A stretch of DNA of 64,000 nt from Megalonaias nervosa (GCA_016617855.1 JAECUM010001080.1:62001-126000), one strand, 5' to 3'; shown: positions 1 through 11,858, counted from the stretch's first letter. Notes: generated by a model from the letters alone, not told the origin. Numbers and translations are program-made.

Positions 1-42
1 TGCTGAAAAATGGCGTTAAGCCCCACAACAACAACAACAACT
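1..42 (+). mobile_element. SINE-B 3' tail, cut by the window edge
   Basis: The first 42 bases (GCTGAAAAATGGCGTTAAGC, then an (AAC)n tail) match the 3' end of the complete minus-strand element at 7677-7936. The head lies outside the window. Confidence 0.75.
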
Positions 43-1261
43 TTCAGTAAAGCTCATTTCCCATTGAAGCCTACAATTAAGAACAAAAACCAATGTTAAA
101 AAAAGCAGACCTCCATTTCACACATTTGTATTCACATATACCTAGAAATAACATTCTTTTAAAACATGGGCCCATTCATGTAACATACACTGTAATAAAA
201 AAAGTAGTATGAAAATAATACAGTAGTACCATAGACGAGGAGAGTAATGCAGCTAACGTTTTGTTTCTGCCCTGCAGCTGGTGTGCATTTCAGACAATGC
301 TCTTATGCAGAAATAGTTTTTACTGTGGTGATGCATCCGTCCTTAGCAACAGGTATTGTTTCAGTGGAGTTATTGCTAAAAACAAGAAAATGCACGCCAG
401 ATCAGAACTTACAAGTGCACAAAACATTGCAGCATAAAACCAGTCTATAAAAAATAATAGTGTAAAGTCAATATGGTGCTGTATGTAAGTATGTTGTATG
501 GAGCTCCTGGCACTTTTTGCTAAGGGACTATCAATTTAATCAATGTTTTTGGCTGGGGTGTTGGTGGTGTGTGTGTCCATTTGGGATATTTTTTTTCTTT
601 TATCTAAAGATAATTTAATTTTTGACCAATATGATGGTTAGAATTAGTTCATTTTTCTAAGTAGCAGAGGAAGGGTATTTTGGGGACCAGAAAATTTGTT
701 CAGAAGTACTACATGTACACAAGTAAACTACCTCCCTCCACCACCGAGTAAATGGTATCCAGGGGGGAACACCTTGTAAGTGGAATAGATACTGGTAAGT
801 AGTTGAACACCAGACAGAGAAAACACTTGTTTCATGGTGAGGAGGAGTGGGAGAACTGCCTTGATGATACAAATATTGAAGAATTCGTGACTGAGCATTT
901 AAATTTCAGGGAAATTAGGATGGAGGTAAAGCTGGGAATTTGTCAGAGATAAAATGTTTGGCCCCAAACCAGCTTTATAAAATTATTATTGCTCTGATTT
1001 GAAGTGAAAAAGAAGTCTTTCTATCCATTATATTAGTTTACAAAAAGAAAAACAAAATTAGTTGGAAAGAAAATACCAGTCACCACCCGCTACCCTACCA
1101 TGTACAAAATTAAATAGTTGGTCTCTAAGAGTTGGTTGGGGAACACTATAAAAAACAAATACCCCTGTAACCGAAGTGAATGCCAGTTACACTACAGAAG
1201 AAAACGTTTTAGTATCTTTTTACTTTGAATTTCACTTTCAACATGTGGTTGGCTACATCAT
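43..1261. other. Unassigned A+T-rich DNA
   Basis: I see no gene or clear repeat here. The open frames at 247-450 (+) and 657-872 (-) lack splice context or recognisable composition and look random. Confidence 0.5.
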
Positions 1262-1400
1262 GCAGAGGAAATTGGAGCTAAGTGCCTTTCTGAAAGATGC
1301 ACCAAGGCAGGCAACATTGACTGGCCTGGGCAAGTGTCAGACCTGCATGCTTAGATTTTCAGTGTTGTTCTCTACCAACTGACCTGCTATGGCTCCTCCA
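1262..1400 (-). mobile_element. tRNA-derived SINE fragment (family D)
   Basis: Read on the minus strand it starts GGAGCCATAGCAGGTCAGTTGGTAGAG as a tRNA-like head (box A in TCAGTTGGTAGAG), then has a weak box B (GCAGGTCTGACACTTGCCC) and ends in AAAGGCACTTAGCTCC. The same layout recurs at 50870-50995 on the minus strand, which supports a dispersed family. Confidence 0.5.
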
Positions 1401-1509
1401 TAAAACAGGCTTCCCCTTTTTTGAGCATACACATAGAAGGAACAACTGTTAACAGGAATATTACAACTGGGACTATGAATATGCAGGAGTATACTTTTCA
1501 TCAAGACCA

Positions 1510-1815
1510 CTCCGGTGGCCTAGTGGTTAGAGCATCCACCTAGGATGCGGGAGATCATGGGTTTGATCCCCGGCCGAGTTGTACCAAAGACTTATAAAAA
1601 TGATACTAACAGCTGCCTCGCTTGGTGCTCAGCATTAAGAGGTTAGTGCTAGGACTGGTCAGCCTGGTGTCAGGATAATGTGACTGGGTGGGACATCATG
1701 CTACATGTCTGCAGCATGATGCTCAGTGCTAGACATCACTATAAACTGCCACACTGCAGACATTGTAGTGATATGAGTGAAAAATTGTTAAAGCTATGTT
1801 AAAATCCAAATCTTT

Positions 1816-1817
<2 letters not shown>
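1510..1817 (+). mobile_element. SINE-A, full-length copy
   Basis: The tRNA-like head has box A TGGCCTAGTGG, an exact fit to the pol III consensus, and a slightly diverged box B (GGTTTGATCCC). The body has the shared family blocks CAGCATTAAGAGGTTAGTG, GGACATCATGCTACATGTCT and CACTATAAACTGCCACACTG, and the 3' end TTAAAATCCAAATC runs into (CA)n. About a dozen copies occur in the window on both strands. Confidence 0.88.

Positions 1818-1910
<93 letters not shown>
1818..1910 (+). repeat. (CA)n microsatellite, about 46 units
   Basis: An uninterrupted dinucleotide tract forms the tail of the preceding SINE-A and runs directly into the next SINE-A copy. Open frames across it are poly-TH or poly-CV artefacts. 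Confidence 0.98.
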
Positions 1911-1912
<2 letters not shown>

Positions 1913-2174
1913 GAGGTCGGAGGTTCTAACCCCAGCCGAGTCATACCAAAGACTTATAAAAATGGTACAAGTAGCTATCTCGCCAGGTGTTCAGCATTAA
2001 GAGGTTAGTGTTACGACTGGTCAACCGGGTGTCAGTATATTGTGATTGGGTGGGACATGACGCTACATGTCTGCGGCACGATGCCCCGGTGCTAAACATC
2101 ACTTTAAACTGTCACACTGCATACATGGTAGCAATATGACTGAAATTATTTTAAAGTTAAGTTAAAAATCCAAA

Positions 2175-2175
<1 letters not shown>
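1911..2175 (+). mobile_element. SINE-A, 5'-truncated copy
   Basis: It begins inside the tRNA-like head at GGGAGGTCGG, just before box B, so box A is missing. The body matches the full family to GTTAAAAATCCAAATC and ends in (CA)n at 2176-2213. It is the second unit of a head-to-tail pair. Confidence 0.85.

Positions 2176-2213
<38 letters not shown>
2176..2213 (+). repeat. (CA)n SINE-A tail
   Basis: A pure CA tract follows the truncated SINE-A body. Confidence 0.97.
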
Positions 2214-2214
<1 letters not shown>

Positions 2215-2989
2215 CCTTGTCAGATATTCTTATCATTCCACAGGGTCTTACAAGCACTTGGCACATTATCTTACAAGTACCTGATCTCTACACCACACTT
2301 TGTTTAATTACAAAAATGTTTCAAGTATCTTCAATTTGTAAAACTTGAAAATGTACTTCTGTCATTTTAACTTTGTACACTAGCTATAATGAAAAGAGCT
2401 GATTGAAAACTTTGCTCGTGATCAAACAGTATGTTCCTTTCATGTAAGTCACAGGTGTAAGTATTCAGGAAATGAAAACTGTACTGTTTTATAGACAAAA
2501 AAATGTATTCATTTCATTGTTTCCCATTTTAAAAAAAGTAAAAACTTTTATTTGGGGGGAATTTTGAGTCCACTTGATTTCATGTTATAGATTTATTTTT
2601 AAACAAATATTCGTTAAAATTATACCATGATGTACAAATGGTATTTGATGTTTTTCTTGATGCAGTTTAAAGTGATTTAATTTATTTTGGAATAAGAATG
2701 AGAATTAAAAGCATCCTATCTATCATGAGACCAAATTTCACCTTTGGAAACCTTTATCACTGGCACAAAGGAGCCAGTTTATAAGCCCTAGGGAATATGT
2801 GACATGCTGTTTGTATAAATGGACTTTCAAGTTAAAGGGCAAAAGCAGCTACTGGATGGTTCATTTTGCAATATCAGTAGTGAGTTGAACATGTGATAAG
2901 GAAGAGCTTAGATATAAATTCTGGTGTTTGTTCCTGTTCCCAGATTACATATACTCAAAAAACATAGGGGGAATTATCAGACACCTTTG
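2214..2989. other. Unassigned A+T-rich DNA
   Basis: No gene, tandem repeat or recognisable element is visible. Confidence 0.5.
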
Positions 2990-4000
2990 ACAGGAAACAC
3001 CGCAGAGGTCATTACTTGAACATACGACAGAAAATGGACACCTTTCACTATGAAAAACTACTGAGAACATTAAATAGAACTGACAACAGGACATGGATCC
3101 ATTTCATTATGAAAAATGCCAGAGAACATTGCTGAGTACACTACAGGAACCGGATATATTTCACAATGGAACAGTAAGTGAATATTACTAGAGTACACTA
3201 CAGGAAATGCATTGGCACCTTTCACAAATGAACACAAGTAAGGAACATTAGAGTACACTTCAGGAAAAAGATGGACACCTTTCAGTAGGGAATACAGCAT
3301 AGAAAATAAGCTTGAGTACACTACAGGATTTGGATAATTTTCAAAATGAAACACCACAGAGAACATTATTAGAGCAGGTACAGGAAATGCTCAGAAACAT
3401 TTCAATAGGAATATGCCAGTGAACATTACTGTAACTTACTGCAGGAGAGGGATGGCCACCTTTCACTAGGGAACACCACAGAGAGCATAACTAAAGTAGA
3501 GCACAGGAAATGGCCACCTTTCACTATGGAATGTCACTGGAAACTTTAATAGAGCACACTACCAAAAAATGGATACTTTTCACATGGGAACACTGGATAA
3601 AATATTAAAGTACATTTCAGAAAATGGACACTTTTTATTAGGACAAAACACAGAGAAGATTACTGGAGCACGTTACAAGAAATGGTCTCCTTTCACCAGG
3701 GAACACCACAGAGAACATGATAATGTCTAATGCACACCATATGGAACACATTTATTACTAGGGTACCCCCATATAGAATAGACACCTGTTACTCATAAAA
3801 TGTCACACAGAACAGATATCTCTTCCTAGGAGAACATAATTGAGGACACCTGTTACAAGTAGAGCACCACTGTGAACATATACCAGTTACTAATGGAATG
3901 TCACAGAGAACAAATATTTTACTAGAACATGTGTGAAGAGAACTGTTACTCATAGAGCACTGGACACACACAGCAGTCACTTATTTGAATTAATGGAATA
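2990..4000 (+). repeat. Degenerate minisatellite, about 60-bp unit, roughly 16 copies
   Basis: The unit reads roughly GAACACCACAGAGAACATTA, CTAGAGTACACTACAGGAAA, TGGACACCTTTCACTATG, with lengths of about 55-64 bp and heavy divergence. Because 60 is divisible by three, the minus strand carries a 98-codon open frame (3070-3366) with an imperfect 20-residue period (PVVYS motifs). This follows from the repeat and is not evidence of a protein. Confidence 0.85.
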
Positions 4001-4245
4001 CCATATAGAACAGACGTGTTGCTAGGGGTACAGACAGAACAGATGTGTTGCTATGGGTACAGACATAGAACAGACGTGTTGGTATGGGTACAGACATAGA
4101 ACAGATGTGTTGCTAGGGGTACAGACATAGAACAGACATGTTGCTAGGGGTACAGACATAGAACAGACATGTTGCTAGGGGTACAGACAGAACAGACATG
4201 TTGCTAGGGGTACAGACAGAACAGACATGTTGCTAGGGGTACGCT
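4001..4245 (+). repeat. Tandem array, 27-31-bp unit, about 8 copies
   Basis: The unit is GCTAGGGGTACAGACA followed by (TAG)AACAGACATGTT. Copies differ by presence of a short TAG-containing insertion and by C/T at the ACATG/ACGTG site. The array directly abuts the 60-bp minisatellite and looks derived from one of its units (ATAGAACAGA is shared at the junction). Confidence 0.9.
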
Positions 4246-5471
4246 GTTGCATCTAAACAGGTTTACAAAGCACACTTTTCTCTAGAGAAGTCGAAAACTA
4301 AATTCAGCCGATGTATGAGTTTGATGATGAATTAAAGAAGGAAATATATGGAACGGCTTGATTCCAAATACTGACTTATAATAGTGTATAAATTAGCATG
4401 TTCACCATTCTTGGTAAAACATTGGGTTTGATCAAATATTATAGACTTGTACCAGTGACTTGTGCGTAATTACTGACTGGTGAACCGTGAGCAGAGTGCA
4501 TAGCAGGCCAGTTTCCACTGACAGTGGGATACATTCTTGTTTTGTTGTTAAGTAGGAACTTCATCTGCAAGAAACAAGTATTATAATGTAAGCTGCATGA
4601 AGAAACTGTATGATAATATACCACCCGAGGATATCCAAGGCTCTTCTGAAGGAATGCTATTAATATTAAAAAAATTGTGACTATATGCTTTTAGGATTTT
4701 ATGTCTTTATCTTTTTATATACATTGCACATAATTTTTAACGCCTTTTTGTTGTATGTTTTATTTTGTACTTCATGTTTACACTTAATTGGAAGGTTGTA
4801 CCTTCCTAAATTTGTGGTTCAGTTTTAAAGTTTTCATACTTCACCTTTAGTTGGCACAGTTTAACCACTATTGCCCTGAGGTACCTTAAAACTTGTACAT
4901 ACATACATCATGTGAAATTTTTTCAAGTCTTTGATGGGAGGCAATTTCCCTTGAATATTCTCTTTTGATGATGATGATGATGATGATAATGAAGAAGATG
5001 ATGAGGATGTTGATGATGATGAATATGAATAGCATCAGAAGTGAGGCTGCTGCTGCTGAATTTTATTTCATGCCTTAAATCCCAGCCAAAAAAACCCCAC
5101 AGCTTGCCAGCATCACACTACTGTGTTGAGTGCAGGAAATCTATTAAATAAGTAACTGTTTATATTCTTTCTTGATTAAATCATTTGGTAAAATAAACAC
5201 CAGATTTATCACTGTGATATAGCTTTACAGAGTGAGTAAAATGATTCTCTGTTAAACAAACAATTCCATGGGAGATAAAGTTATCAATGTCAGCAAAGAG
5301 ACTAAGATTAACTCCTATTCCCATTCCATTTTTGATACAGTCAAGATCATTTTTTACTTCAGTATCACATGCATCTACTGCATGTGAAGATCATAGACTC
5401 TGATCTGTCATTGTAAAGTCCGAGTAGAGCATGATCTGTGCTTATTGTTTTTGTTCCACAATTTCAAGTAA
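4246..5471. other. Unassigned DNA with an imperfect GAT-repeat tract
   Basis: Only an imperfect (GAT)n tract at about 4968-5034 stands out. No exon or transposon is recognised. Confidence 0.5.
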
Positions 5472-5475
5472 ACAT

Positions 5476-6420
5476 TGTTACGTGTAGGCTCATACAAAAG
5501 TAACAAAAGAAAAGATTGAATCCAGCAAGCTTAGCTTTGTAAATTTTAACAAAATAATTTATTTCCCTAGAAAACAATGTTAAAATAGGAAATAGGACTT
5601 ACAGTTTTGTGAATATAATCCAAAAATTAATCCTCAAGTTGAAAAATATAAGTCCTATCACTAAACAGTTCTAATTGAATCCAGGTTCGAATCTCGATGA
5701 AATTCCAGTATGGAAGACGATGACATCAGATGAGGTCGTTGTACAAATGGCAACAATTCCTCATTGAAACACAACTATAATGTTCTGTTTAGAATTCCAG
5801 AATAAATTTCCACTAAACGTCTTTGTCCCAGAAATTTCATAAAGAAAAGCACTTGTTTTGTTTTCTAGAGAATATGAATTATTAAATCCCAAAAAACAGA
5901 TGAACTTAGAACAAGCCGGCATCAACAATATAAACACCATGTACCCTCAAGGTGGAGGAATACGACTGCCCAGATCTAGTAGAAAATGACTGTTTTAAGC
6001 CTCGATTTTACATCACATGGTGGCTCACGTGATGGGCTACGTGATTTCTAATTTGAACAGCGCAATAAAAATAATGGCATTTAACACGTAGCTAGAATAG
6101 CCCTATCTAAGACTCAAATTCTCACACTGGAAATATATAAAAAAGAAAGGCTGTTTACAATTTAGCTAACACGTGGGCCGAAAATGAGTTTGGTAATAGC
6201 CAATATTTATCACTCGATGTTTACAAAATCTATGAACCAGAGTGAGCTAAAAATAGTGCTTAAGTCATACTTTGCATTCTAATCAGACTGAATTATTTTT
6301 TTTCCAAAATATCAAAACCCGTGAAAATAATCATTACAATAAAATGTAATGAAACAAAAAATAAAATAAAAAAGAATTTAAAAACTAACACACAAGTAAT
6401 TAAATTACTTATATGTAACA
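5476..6420. mobile_element. Probable solo LTR (945 bp)
   Basis: The segment begins TGTTAC and ends GTAACA, a 6-bp terminal inverted repeat of the TG...CA kind, and is flanked by ACAT on both sides (5472-5475 and 6421-6424). It carries more CpG than its surroundings, a TATA-like motif (ATATATAAAAAAG, near 6133) and several AATAAA motifs. No gag or pol is next to it, so it would be a solo LTR of a Gypsy- or BEL-like element. A 4-bp duplication is weak evidence alone; orientation is undetermined. Confidence 0.45.
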
Positions 6421-6428
6421 ACATTACC

Positions 6429-6652
6429 TTGTATATCCACTTATAAGATGAGTCCAGCTGCAAAACTGCACAGACCCAGATCTGCCATTGCATAATGCGC
6501 TGGCAGATCTGAGTCTGTGCAGTTTATTAGGAGTAATCAGCAGAACAAACAACATGGACCCTGATCTGCAGGCACATTATGCTATGGCAGATTAAGATGT
6601 TTTTTGTTTGCAGTTTGACTCAGTTTGTGAGTACTTATGGTGACAGTATAGA
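6429..6652 (+). mobile_element. MITE-T copy (TA-flanked family)
   Basis: The left end is GTATATCCACTTATAAGATG and the right end TGTGAGTACTTATGGTGACA, with internal inverted blocks GACCCAGATCTGCC and GGCAGATCTGAGTC. It is homologous to the intact copy at 61306-61522. It lies 8 bp from the probable solo LTR. Confidence 0.75.
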
Positions 6653-7089
6653 TGGTAATGTACTATCACATGATGTTGTGGCAGGTCAAGGTATATGCTG
6701 TTTGGTCTACAATTTCAGATAAATGTTAACAAGACAGACATTATGCTGCCCATGCAGAATGTCCCTGTCGACCAATATCTGTGAATTACATGTATACATT
6801 AATAGAATTAACACTAATTTGTAATCACAGAAGGCATTAAAGAAAAAGTGGTATTGATCAACGTTTTGTTTGCTGCTGGGCTTAAGCAATTCCCCCACCC
6901 CCAGCAAATTATCTGAATGTTGCGACCAGTCTGAATTTTCATTTCATTTGTAGAAGTTAGATGTCATGCTCATCAAGATGCTTTATTGTTTTTCTCATGT
7001 TTAAGCACCCACTGGACATGGTCTGGAAAGCATGATTCCATAATGGCTGCCTTGTATACTGTTCTGTAATTGTGCTTAGCTTCATACTT
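6653..7089. other. Unassigned DNA
   Basis: Nothing recognised. A 66-codon minus-strand frame at 6707-6907 has no supporting feature. Confidence 0.5.
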
Positions 7090-7372
7090 GGGGCCCTTAG
7101 TGGCAGTGTGGTCTGAGGTGCTTGTCTTTATGGATCACTGACATCTTACCTCTGTCCGCATGGGTCTTAGTCTCGGGCTCAGCCAACATAGGTCTGTGAG
7201 AAAGCTTGACAGTAGCTTCCCTTGAGTAGATGGTTCTTCCCTGGGTTTTCCTGAGTTCTTCCAAAACCAAATATACTGGCCGCCATATATATATATAGCC
7301 TATCTTGTGCAGAAAAATGGCATTCAGCCTATTATAACAACAACAGCAACAACAATACAACAACAACAACAG
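7090..7372 (+). mobile_element. SINE-B copy, plus strand
   Basis: The head resembles a tRNA with a long variable arm (GGGGCCCTTAGTGGCAGTGT). The body shares TGTGAGAAAGCTTGACAGTA and ACTGGCCGCCATATATA with the element at 7677-7936, and the tail is (CAA)n after GCAGAAAAATGGCATTCAGC. The 142-codon minus-strand frame across it is a translation of the SINE. Confidence 0.8.
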
Positions 7373-7494
7373 CTTCATACTACAGTAATCGGACAAATAT
7401 GAATTATTTAAGAAAATGCACAAGATTGCATAATCAAACTGTCTTATAACATCATGTTGTTGACTTGTTCTGACAATTAGGTCAGGCAACTGTG

Positions 7495-7676
7495 GTTTAC
7501 TATTGGTGAATGGAAAGGAAAACAATCACTGGGATTTGGGCCATGATGAGAGGGTTTGATGGTGGAGTGAGCAAAGGGAGGGCACTGTGTTATTTAGGCC
7601 ATGATGAAAGGGTTTGATGGTGAAGTGAGCATAGGAAGGGCACTGTTTTATTTGGGTCATGATAAGAGGGTTTGAT
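7495..7676 (+). repeat. 58-bp tandem array, left part, about 3 units
   Basis: GGGTTTGAT recurs at 7552, 7610 and 7668, an exact 58-bp spacing, within a unit containing GGGCCATGATGAGA and AGGGAGGGCACTGTGTTATT. The array resumes at 7937 after a SINE insertion. Confidence 0.9.
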
Positions 7677-7936
7677 AGTTGTTGTTATTGGTTGTTGTTG
7701 TGGGGCTTAACGCCATTTTTCAGCACACGATAGGCTATACATGGCGGCCAGTATTAACGGTGGAGGAAGAAACCGGGAAATCCCTGGAAAGAACCACCGA
7801 CCCACGAGAAGCTACTGGCAAGCTTTCTCACATATCCACATTCGCCGAATCCTAGACTTGAACCCACGCAGACAGAGGTGAGATGGCAGTGATCTGTAAC
7901 GGAGAGCGCTTTAGACCACTCGGCCACTCGGGGCCC
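7677..7936 (-). mobile_element. SINE-B, full-length copy inserted in the 58-bp array
   Basis: On the minus strand the head reads GGGCCCCGAGTGGCCGAGTG with box A TGGCCGAGTGG, then box B GGTTCAAGTC. The spacing suggests a class II (Leu/Ser-like) tRNA ancestor with a long variable arm. The body contains GTGAGAAAGCTTGCCAGTAG and CTGGCCGCCATGTATAGCC and the 3' end GCGTTAAGCCCCACAACAAC. It is flanked by a 9-bp duplication GGGTTTGAT (7668-7676 and 7937-7945), itself part of the array, so it marks the insertion point clearly. Confidence 0.88.
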
Positions 7937-7990
7937 GGGTTTGATGGTGGAGTGAGCATAGGGAGGGCACTTTGTTATTTGGGCCATAAG
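7937..7990 (+). repeat. 58-bp tandem array, right part
   Basis: GGGTTTGATGGTGGAGTGAG and GGGAGGGCACTTTGTTATTT continue the array interrupted at 7676. Confidence 0.85.
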
Positions 7991-9211
7991 GCCAGAAGAA
8001 TCCCCTGTATCTTTCCTATTGCACTGGTTTTAAAATTACGGTAGTTTTTCTTTTCTTTTTTTTTTTTTTGTTTACCATGGGGGGTGGGGGAAATCTGCAA
8101 AGGTCTGCATTGAGAAACAGGGACAGTTGGCCAACTGGATACTTTTTTTGCCTAATGGTAGATATTGGTGGTGTAGTAGGAGGCATTTACAAAATACGTA
8201 TATAGAGCCCCACTACCCTCCACTCGACCACAATCCCTTCCATTAAGGCCCAAATCCCTGTGGAAAAAAATAAGGGAAAAATATATATTTCAACCAACCA
8301 ACCATCCAACCCAATTTTTATATGCCCGCCATAAGGTGGAGATGATTATGATATTGTCCATTACCATTTTAGCTTTTGCACAATAACTTTACTTGGCTAT
8401 CATCTGCATTTACTGAACTTGCACCATTTAGATTTGGGGCTCAAAAGTCATGGTGACATTGACAAAAGAAAAGGACAATGGTTTCTAGACAATAACTTCT
8501 TCTCTCTCATTTGGTAGATAACAAACATTGCGGATAGCTTGCACTTCATGTAAAAAAATTTTTTTTTTTTTTTTCAAAAGGTCAAAGGTCAAGGTCATTG
8601 GCAGAAAAATAAATATAGCACTAGTTCAAAATGATCTTCCTTAGCCAAATATGGATGGCATGCAGTTGTGGAAAGGAGAATGTTATTTAGTTTGGGGTCC
8701 AAATTTCAAAGGTCAAGGACATTGACTAAAAGAAGAAAAATTATTTGCACATAACATTTGTTCTGACTGCCCTTTACAGAATGTGCAAAGACATGTTGCC
8801 AGCATTTTCATTTTAAACAGTGCTATATGCATAGACTATTTGATGAATCATTTTAAATGAAAACCTCAGGAGCCCTGTGTAATCTGTAACTCACATAGGT
8901 AGAACATTTATCAATTTCCAATTATCATATTGGTAATTCTAATTTAGTGCAACATTCCATTTTATCAGGACTTTTGAAAGGTAAAATATTTAATATTTCT
9001 CTGTGAATATCTTGTTAAATATTCACATTTTTGTAGTACAGTAGTCATAATATATGTTCTCAAAGGTTTCAAGATTTTGTTTATTGCGTATAATGTTTTT
9101 CCAAGCCCGAGGTGTAGGATCAAGAAGTTCATATCGTATATTGATATTATAATAAAATGAATCATAAATAAACTTTGAAACGTTTTTATAAATACATTTA
9201 TTTTAACATTC
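7991..9211. other. Unassigned DNA; a dispersed-repeat-like stretch at about 8330-8760
   Basis: At 8330-8760 the sequence has CGCCATAAGGTGGAGATGAT, then AAAGGTCAAAGGTCAAGGTC and CAAAGGTCAAGGACATTGAC. This style of sequence is widespread in bivalve genomes as I know them, so an old dispersed repeat is likely. Poly-T tracts lie at 8049-8070 and 8560-8575. No gene is seen. Confidence 0.35.
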
Positions 9212-9420
9212 CATATATACTCACTTATAATAATTCAAGTTCAACTGAAAATGTTCACAGATCTGCCAGCACACAACGTGCCTGCTGATCTTGGTCTGTA
9301 CAGCTTGTAAGGAGTGATAAGGAGAACAATTAACATAGACAATGATCTGCTGGTGCAGTATGAAAAGGCAGATCAGGGTATGTTATTTTCATTTGGACTT
9401 CACTTTAAAGTGAGTACATA
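9212..9420 (+). mobile_element. MITE-T copy, diverged
   Basis: Left end CATATATACTCACTTATAAT and right end AAAGTGAGTACATA, with internal AGATCTGCCAGCACACAACG and AGGCAGATCAGGG, match the 61306-61522 family. It is more diverged than the other copies. Confidence 0.7.
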
Positions 9421-10026
9421 AGGTGCTAATTGTGTCACAATGACAGTGATAAGAGATCCTCAGGGCTTGTGGTGGATTAATCATCCAGTTCAGTTTTTTA
9501 ATCCATAAGGGTTCAAGTACTTGACAAAGAGACTGAATATGGAACATTTTTAACCCATTATCTTGATAATCGTTTACAAGCATGCCTCACTTTACATGTA
9601 TTTGATCACTCTTGCCACTCCAAAAAGGAAATTTGAAAGAATATCCTCCAGCTTATGAATTAGATCCTGTTGAGGGTCAAGTAATATTGTGAAGAAATAA
9701 ACAAGTATGGGCAAAGCTAAAGATTTTATCACAGTAATTTGCCAAGTTGAGAATGGTTCCTAAATGACCAATTTGCTGATAGTTTCTAATTGCATCTAAT
9801 TGGTCTGAGTAAGTCATCAGAGTGATATTTTGTCCTCGGAAGATTGAATGTAATTCCATGAAGTTTAAAAAGCTTTCATAATTCCAGATAATACCTTTTG
9901 GTGTCGTTAACTCTTCACCACAACCACTTTTCAAGTCAATCCATGCAACTTTTGTTATTTCAAAGTTCAGCCACACAGTGGCAATGGGTTATATATTGCT
10001 GCTATTAAAATGTATTTTATTTGGTA
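9421..10026. other. Unassigned DNA
   Basis: A 99-codon minus-strand frame (9677-9976) starts with MWLNFEITK. I do not recognise it, see no splice support, and cannot call it a gene. It could be a remnant of an unrecognised element. Confidence 0.3.
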
Positions 10027-10300
10027 AAACTAATTTTGATTATGCAGTACTTACCCATCACTATTGCTGAGTGCGTTGCCCCTATCCTGCTCTGTTGTTC
10101 TGGTATAATTGTTGTTTATAAAAACGGTTCTGCACATTGGCATGTGAGTTGCACAAGTGGACAGTATCTTGTTGACAATTCTCCACTTTCTGGGAGGATG
10201 TATTCACGTCAGATGGATGAGGTTTTTCTGCATGAAAATAGCACATGTAATATCTATGCAGTAGGAAGGTGTAAGTAATGCATAATTAAAATTAGTCCCA
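10027..10300 (+). mobile_element. YR-module copy A: solo terminal-inverted-repeat module
   Basis: It starts AACTAATTTTGATTATGCAG then TACTTACCC and ends GTGTAAGTAATGC then ATAATTAAAATTAGT, forming inverted ends of about 26 bp. The right half (GACAATTCTCCACTTTCTGG, then GATGGATGAGGTTT) is homologous to the right part of the module at 22575-23343. Here the 40-bp unit that is amplified in that module is present about once. The 85-codon open frame inside is accidental. Confidence 0.7.
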
Positions 10301-10330
10301 CCCCCCAAACCCCCTTCATTTCATTGGTTC

Positions 10331-10690
10331 AGTTTGGTGCTGATTATGTGGGAAATAGTGTTCATCTGATCTACTTGGTGCTGATTATATAGAAATTATG
10401 GTGTTAAGCAGATCTACTTGGTGCTGATTATGTGGGAAATGAGTGTTCATCTGATCTCCTTTGTGCTGATTATATAGAAATTATGGTGTTAGGCTGATCT
10501 ACTTGGTGCTGATTATGTGGGAAATAGTGTTCATCTGATCTACTTGGTGCTGATTATATGGAAAATACAGTGTTCATCTGATTATTTGGTGGTGATTTTA
10601 TATGGAGAAATATGGTATTATGCTAATCCAATTGGTGCTTTTATATGGAAAAAAACATTAAACTGATCTACTTGGTGCTAATCAGAGGAT
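10331..10690 (+). repeat. Tandem array, about 42-bp unit, 8-9 copies
   Basis: The unit is CTGATCTACTTGGTGCTGAT then TATGTGGGAAATAGTGTTCAT. Two subtypes alternate in the first part (TATGTGGGAAAT and TATATAGAAATT), giving a higher-order dimer. Confidence 0.88.
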
Positions 10691-10925
10691 GCTGCCATGC
10701 CAATTTTTGGCAACAAAAATGCAAGAAGTATTGATTTGTATCAGATGGTATCCAGAATTGCTTTATTTATTTTATAACAATAATGCATCTCAAAATATGT
10801 AGTGTTAGGCTGTTGACATTCTTATTCTTTCTTTTGGTGAAATGTACAAGATATTTTTTTTCACCCTTTCAATAATGCTGAAAAATGAGCAAGACTTCTG
10901 CAAGTGCTGGAGAAACAAACAGTAC

Positions 10926-11647
<722 letters not shown>

Positions 11648-11858
11648 AGGAAGGCATGGTGGCTCAGGTGTTAATATGCAGGACTCAAAACCAGAAGTGT
11701 GCAGGGTTGAACCCTGCAGAGACCAGGCCTGTTTGGCTGCCATGTTGTATCTTTGTGTAAGGTACCTTACTCCAGTTACCTCAGCATGATATAACTTTTC
11801 ATGTGTTGATGTACCATTAAATGATAATCACTCAATCAATCAATCAGTCAATCAGTCG
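11648..11858 (+). mobile_element. tRNA-derived SINE (family C-like) with (TCAA)n tail
   Basis: A tRNA-like head (GGCATGGTGGCTCAGGTGTT) is followed by box B-like GCAGGGTTGAACCCTG. The body has GGTACCTTACTCCAGTTACC and the element ends in TCAATCAATCAATCAGTCAATC. Confidence 0.65.

Noticed and set aside
3070..3366. 98-codon minus-strand frame with PVVYS repeats
   Set aside because: Consequence of a 60-bp minisatellite period divisible by three.
7097..7525. 142-codon minus-strand open frame
   Set aside because: It covers a plus-strand SINE-B copy and its CAA tail.
9677..9976. 99-codon minus-strand frame
   Set aside because: No recognisable domain, codon pattern or splice signals; could be chance in A+T-rich DNA. 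Left as unassigned.
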